DNA of 64,000 bases from the NCBI GenBank assembly GCA_050287605.1, contig JBNKCG010000081.1, positions 1 to 64,000 on the forward strand, in the 5' to 3' direction. The DNA comes from QQUJ01 sp050287605 (GTDB lineage: Bacteria > Pseudomonadota > Gammaproteobacteria > QQUJ01). The position numbers were made by a program, and so were the translations under genes. Below are positions 61,197 through 64,000 of the stretch, one piece after another (the first letter of the stretch is position 1; the number at the start of each line of letters is the position of its first letter). The notes under the pieces were generated by a model. That model saw only the letters and a program-made list of their open reading frames with translations. It was not told where the DNA came from and searched no databases.

Positions 61197-62360
61197 TCAG
61201 CGCGCCCGGGCCGAACGCATCCCCTGGCCACCTGGAGAGGCAAACGCCGCATCGATACGGGCCATGAAGCGCTGCGTCGCCACGCGCAGATCCGCATCCT
61301 CGCGCAACAGCGCCGCCCCGATGAGGTAGACGGTGTCGGCTCCGTATTCTGCGGCCATCTCGGGGATGCGATCCAACGTCATGCCCCCGGCCGGCGCCGG
61401 GAGTGCTGCCTTGAGGTGATCCAACGGGCGCCGCAGCGCGGCGTTGATACCGTGGCACTCCTGCGCCGTAAATGCGAAGCGGCCGCCGAAATTGGGGTAG
61501 ATAGAGACATCGCAGCCGATCAGCCGAAACAGCGTGCCCAGCAGCACGGCCGGCGTCATACCGTGGCGCCGGTCGTGAAAATGTGTCCCCGAAAAGGCCG
61601 GGTGACCGACGAAGACCAGGTCGTAGCGTTCGGCAAAATAGCGCACCGTGTCCAGGCCGAGCAGGAAGGGGGCCACCAGCACCCCCTTGACGCCCAATTC
61701 CACCGCGCGTTGCAGTTGCGCTTCGAGGGCTTCGTAGGGGCCGCTGATGTTGGGAAAGTAGAGCGTGGTATGACCGCTGCGCTGGTTGGCACGGGCCACG
61801 GCCTCCTGGCAGCGTTCGACCCGCTCGCTGAAGCCGCAGAAGGGTTGATCGGCTAGGCCGTGATCGTCCTTGACCAGGTCGCACGCGCCCGCCGCAACCA
61901 CTTCGGCCATGGCCGCCAGTTCGCTGGCTGAGCGGCCCATGGGCTTGAGGGCGGTCATCGCCAGCGCACGCCCCGCGACGCCGGTCAGTGCGCGTATCCC
62001 GGCAACGCCGAAATTGGGGCCGCGCCACCGTGCCAGCAGTGCGGGGGGCAGCTTCAGGTCAACGATGCGGATATTGTTCTTGAGGGAGATGTTGCCGTAG
62101 AGCAGATTCAGCAGCTGCGGCAGTGCGTAAGCGGTGGTATCGGCATGGTAGGCGATGACCGCCCGGTAGCTGTCGGGCGGGTTGGTCAGCGCCGTCAGCT
62201 CCAGCGCCTCGCCCACGATGCGCTCGCGGATCGATGGGGAGCCGATCAGATCCTCCGCCATCTCCACCGTCTGCTCCAGCGCGATGGCGCGGCAGAAGTC
62301 ATCGGCACTCTGCCCCTGCGGCGGGGTCAGTTGATAGGTGATGTGTAGCCTGTCCGGCAT
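61197..62360 (-). CDS. RuBisCO-like protein (form IV)
   Basis: 387 aa, shorter than true RuBisCO large subunits (about 470). Barrel motifs align: TALKPMG (K139 equals RuBisCO K175, but K177 is Met), VKDDHGL (K164 and D166 kept, E204 is His), VGHPAFSGT, and a GG pair near 325. The loop-6 Lys334 is absent, so carboxylation is not expected. Form IV proteins act as enolase or isomerase in methylthioadenosine salvage or in sugar-acid pathways. ATG at 62360, 56 nt after truD. Its position interrupts truD-surE. The exact reaction is open. Confidence 0.88.
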   Translation of the reverse strand: MPDRLHITYQLTPPQGQSADDFCRAIALEQTVEMAEDLIGSPSIRERIVGEALELTALTNPPDSYRAVIAYHADTTAYALPQLLNLLYGNISLKNNIRIVDLKLPPALLARWRGPNFGVAGIRALTGVAGRALAMTALKPMGRSASELAAMAEVVAAGACDLVKDDHGLADQPFCGFSERVERCQEAVARANQRSGHTTLYFPNISGPYEALEAQLQRAVELGVKGVLVAPFLLGLDTVRYFAERYDLVFVGHPAFSGTHFHDRRHGMTPAVLLGTLFRLIGCDVSIYPNFGGRFAFTAQECHGINAALRRPLDHLKAALPAPAGGMTLDRIPEMAAEYGADTVYLIGAALLREDADLRVATQRFMARIDAAFASPGGQGMRSARAR

Positions 62361-62416
62361 GCAGGGTTTCCGCGCGGGTCGACAAGCGCCCCAGTATAGC
62401 GCAACCGTCCCGCCAC

Positions 62417-63457
62417 TCAGGCGGGCCCGTAGTCCACGATCTCCCGCACCACTACCGTCGCGAAACTGCCGCTGGGAAGCGTGAACGCCAATTCCAGCGT
62501 ATCGCCGTCGCGGGCCCACTGCAGATCGCCGACGCGCACCCGCAAGGCGCGTCGCTCCTGCTCCAGGCCTGCGCGTTCCAACCCGGCGGTCAGATCGCCG
62601 TTGTACTGCGCGATACGCTGCTCGCACAGTGCGGCTTCGCCGCCCGCCATGGACGTGCCGCGTCCCCACAGCGGACCGGTGGGATGGATCTCCAGGCGCT
62701 GGATGCGCCCGCGCAGCTCGTCGTCCGGCATCTCCGTAGCGAACACCGCACGCCGCGCGTCGAGGTTCATGACGTCGCCCGCCAGCGCACGGTTCCAGCT
62801 ACCCGCCGACACCCGCTCCGCCAGCACGGCATTGAAGATCCAAGCCCGCGCCGCAGAGAGATAGATACCGCGCAGTTTGCGGTCGCGCACCCGCAGCGTC
62901 CCGCCGAACAGGGCGCGGGCCTGAGCCAGGTTGTCGCCGTCGTGGCCGAAACGCTGTTCGCCGAAGTAATTGGGCACGCCCGCGCCGCGCACCTGCTCCA
63001 GGCGTTCGTCCAGTCCGCCGCCGTCTCCGTCGATCCCCCGCACGCGCAGTCGAAAGCGGTTTCCCGCCGCCGCGCCGGGCCGCAGCTTACGGTTGTGGCG
63101 AGCGCTCTCCAGCACTTCGATGGATTCGGATCCGACGGCGCTCCAATCGGGCTCGGGTTTACCCGCCAGCCCCACGGAGAACCACTGGCTGGTCACAGCG
63201 TGGCGGTCTTTGAGCCCGGCGTAGCCCACGTCGCGCTCCGCCACGCCGGCCACGCGGGCCAGGCGCCGCGCCACCCACAGCGTGTTCTCGCCGCGCTTGC
63301 GGATCTTCACCAGAACGTGCTCGCCGCCGCCCGACGGTTGGAAGGGAAGGCACTCGTCGACCTGGAAGTCTTCCGGCTGTTCGCGCAGCCGCCCGCGCGC
63401 CGTAGGCCCGCCCCAGGCGTACGGGTAGGGTGCCGTCTCCGCCTTCGGAACCGACAT
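62417..63457 (-). CDS. truD: tRNA pseudouridine(13) synthase
   Basis: 346 aa. Catalytic Asp84 in VGYAGLKDRHAVTSQWFS, the ALRPGAAAGNRFRLRVRG-like loop and NYFGEQRFG are TruD signatures. It forms pseudouridine 13 in tRNA-Glu. It starts 3 nt after the ispF stop. The downstream gene is the RuBisCO-like protein instead of surE. Confidence 0.96.
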   Translation of the reverse strand: MSVPKAETAPYPYAWGGPTARGRLREQPEDFQVDECLPFQPSGGGEHVLVKIRKRGENTLWVARRLARVAGVAERDVGYAGLKDRHAVTSQWFSVGLAGKPEPDWSAVGSESIEVLESARHNRKLRPGAAAGNRFRLRVRGIDGDGGGLDERLEQVRGAGVPNYFGEQRFGHDGDNLAQARALFGGTLRVRDRKLRGIYLSAARAWIFNAVLAERVSAGSWNRALAGDVMNLDARRAVFATEMPDDELRGRIQRLEIHPTGPLWGRGTSMAGGEAALCEQRIAQYNGDLTAGLERAGLEQERRALRVRVGDLQWARDGDTLELAFTLPSGSFATVVVREIVDYGPA

Positions 63458-63460
63458 GCG

Positions 63461-63940
63461 CTATCGGGCGACCAGCAAAACTACCGCGTGCGCCGCGATG
63501 CCCTCGCCGCGCCCGGCGAACCCCATCCCCTCGGTGGTGGTCGCCTTGATATTGACGGCATCCCCGGAGAGGCCGAGATCGGCCGCCAGGTTCTCCTGCA
63601 TGGCGGCGATGTGGGGGGCGAGCCGCGGTGCCTGCGCGATCACGGTGGCGTCCACGTTGACCGGCCGGTAGCCGCGCTGCGTCACCAGGCTGAGCACCCG
63701 CGCCAGCAGTTCGCGGCTGGCGATGCCGCGGTAGGCGGGGTCGGTGTCGGGGAAATGGCGACCGATGTCGCCCAGCGCCACGGCGCCCAACAGCGCGTCG
63801 CACACGGCGTGGACGAGCACGTCACCGTCAGAATGCGCCACCAGGGTGCGTTCGTGAGCGATGGCCACGCCCCCCAGCGTCACATGGTCGCCCGGTCCGA
63901 AGCGGTGGGCGTCGTAGCCGTGTCCGATACGCATGCTCAT
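63461..63940 (-). CDS. ispF: 2-C-methyl-D-erythritol 2,4-cyclodiphosphate synthase
   Basis: 159 aa. Zinc ligands D10, H12 (GYDAHRF) and H44, the HSDGDVLVHAVCDALLG motif and the C-terminal KATTTEGMGFAGRGEG are diagnostic. It catalyses the fifth step of the MEP isoprenoid pathway. The ATG overlaps the ispD stop (ATGA), so the two are coupled. Confidence 0.97.
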   Translation of the reverse strand: MSMRIGHGYDAHRFGPGDHVTLGGVAIAHERTLVAHSDGDVLVHAVCDALLGAVALGDIGRHFPDTDPAYRGIASRELLARVLSLVTQRGYRPVNVDATVIAQAPRLAPHIAAMQENLAADLGLSGDAVNIKATTTEGMGFAGRGEGIAAHAVVLLVAR

Positions 63941-64000
63941 GCCTGCTCCTGCTGGCGCAGATAGAAACCCGCCAGCGCCAGATCTTCGGGGCGGGTCACC
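63937..64000 (-). CDS. ispD: C-terminal fragment of 2-C-methyl-D-erythritol 4-phosphate cytidylyltransferase
   Basis: Only the last 20 residues are inside the window: VTRPEDLALAGFYLRQQEQA. VTxPEDLALA is the typical C-terminus of IspD. The stop overlaps the ispF start (ATGA). The rest of the gene lies beyond 64000. IspD makes CDP-methylerythritol from MEP. Confidence 0.9.
   Translation of the reverse strand, partial: VTRPEDLALAGFYLRQQEQA

Noticed and set aside
61197..62360. True RuBisCO large subunit
   Set aside because: Too short, loop-6 Lys missing and E204 replaced by His; no small subunit or phosphoribulokinase nearby.

Overview
This 64-kb window is GC-rich, densely coded bacterial chromosome. 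I find 67 complete protein genes and one cut off at the right edge. I see no rRNA, tRNA, prophage, transposase, CRISPR array or obvious defence island. The gene order (gyrA-serC-serA-pheA-hisC-tyrA-aroA; mtnA/mtaD-ubiG-HAD phosphatase-rmuC; smc-zipA-ligA; trpS-scpA-scpB-rluB; ispD-ispF-truD ... surE-pcm-yqaA-nlpD-rpoS) is that of a gammaproteobacterium outside the enterics. It most resembles Pseudomonas and related non-enteric lineages. I cannot name the genus from sequence alone.

Layout. 0-3.3 kb: DUF6544-like protein, MaoC hydratase, ADP-ribose pyrophosphatase and a MOT1-type molybdate transporter. 3.4-7.5 kb: an EF-hand protein with a strong terminator, then a redox module (cytochrome b561, diheme cytochrome c, PepSY protein) run together with a two-component system. 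7.6-8.3 kb: a class II aldolase. 8.3-11.7 kb: an Mla-like lipid-transport operon whose ATPase has several altered motifs. 11.8-22 kb: YbaK deacylase, then the aromatic/serine supra-operon led by gyrA. 22-29.3 kb: methylthioadenosine salvage (mtnA, mtaD), ubiG, a Gph/MupP phosphatase, rmuC, a squalene-synthase-like protein and a YciK-type dehydrogenase. 29.4-33.3 kb: diguanylate cyclase behind a possible mini-ORF, MarC, slipin and NfeD.

33.4-43 kb: HhH-GPD glycosylase, rluB, scpB, scpA, trpS, site-2 protease, yciO, a membrane protein and rnm on the minus strand, then yciB, yciI, bolA-like and a parvulin on the plus strand. 43.2-47 kb: a non-flagellar MotA/MotB-like pair and a class V aminotransferase. 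47-54.7 kb: ligA, zipA, smc, then queF and cysZ-like. 54.7-64 kb: a small unknown gene, an aminotransferase, rpoS with its terminator, nlpD, yqaA, pcm, surE, an Smr-domain gene, a RuBisCO-like protein (RLP), truD, ispF and the end of ispD.

The most interesting point is the RLP. It sits inside the normally unbroken ispD-ispF-truD-surE cluster, and the window also carries mtnA, mtaD and a class II aldolase. RLP-dependent methylthioadenosine salvage in other bacteria produces 1-deoxyxylulose 5-phosphate, which feeds the pathway IspD and IspF serve. That invites the hypothesis that sulfur salvage and isoprenoid synthesis are linked here. Other points are the altered ABC ATPase, the altered squalene-synthase fold protein, a 139-bp inverted-repeat element, and a mini-ORF before the diguanylate cyclase.
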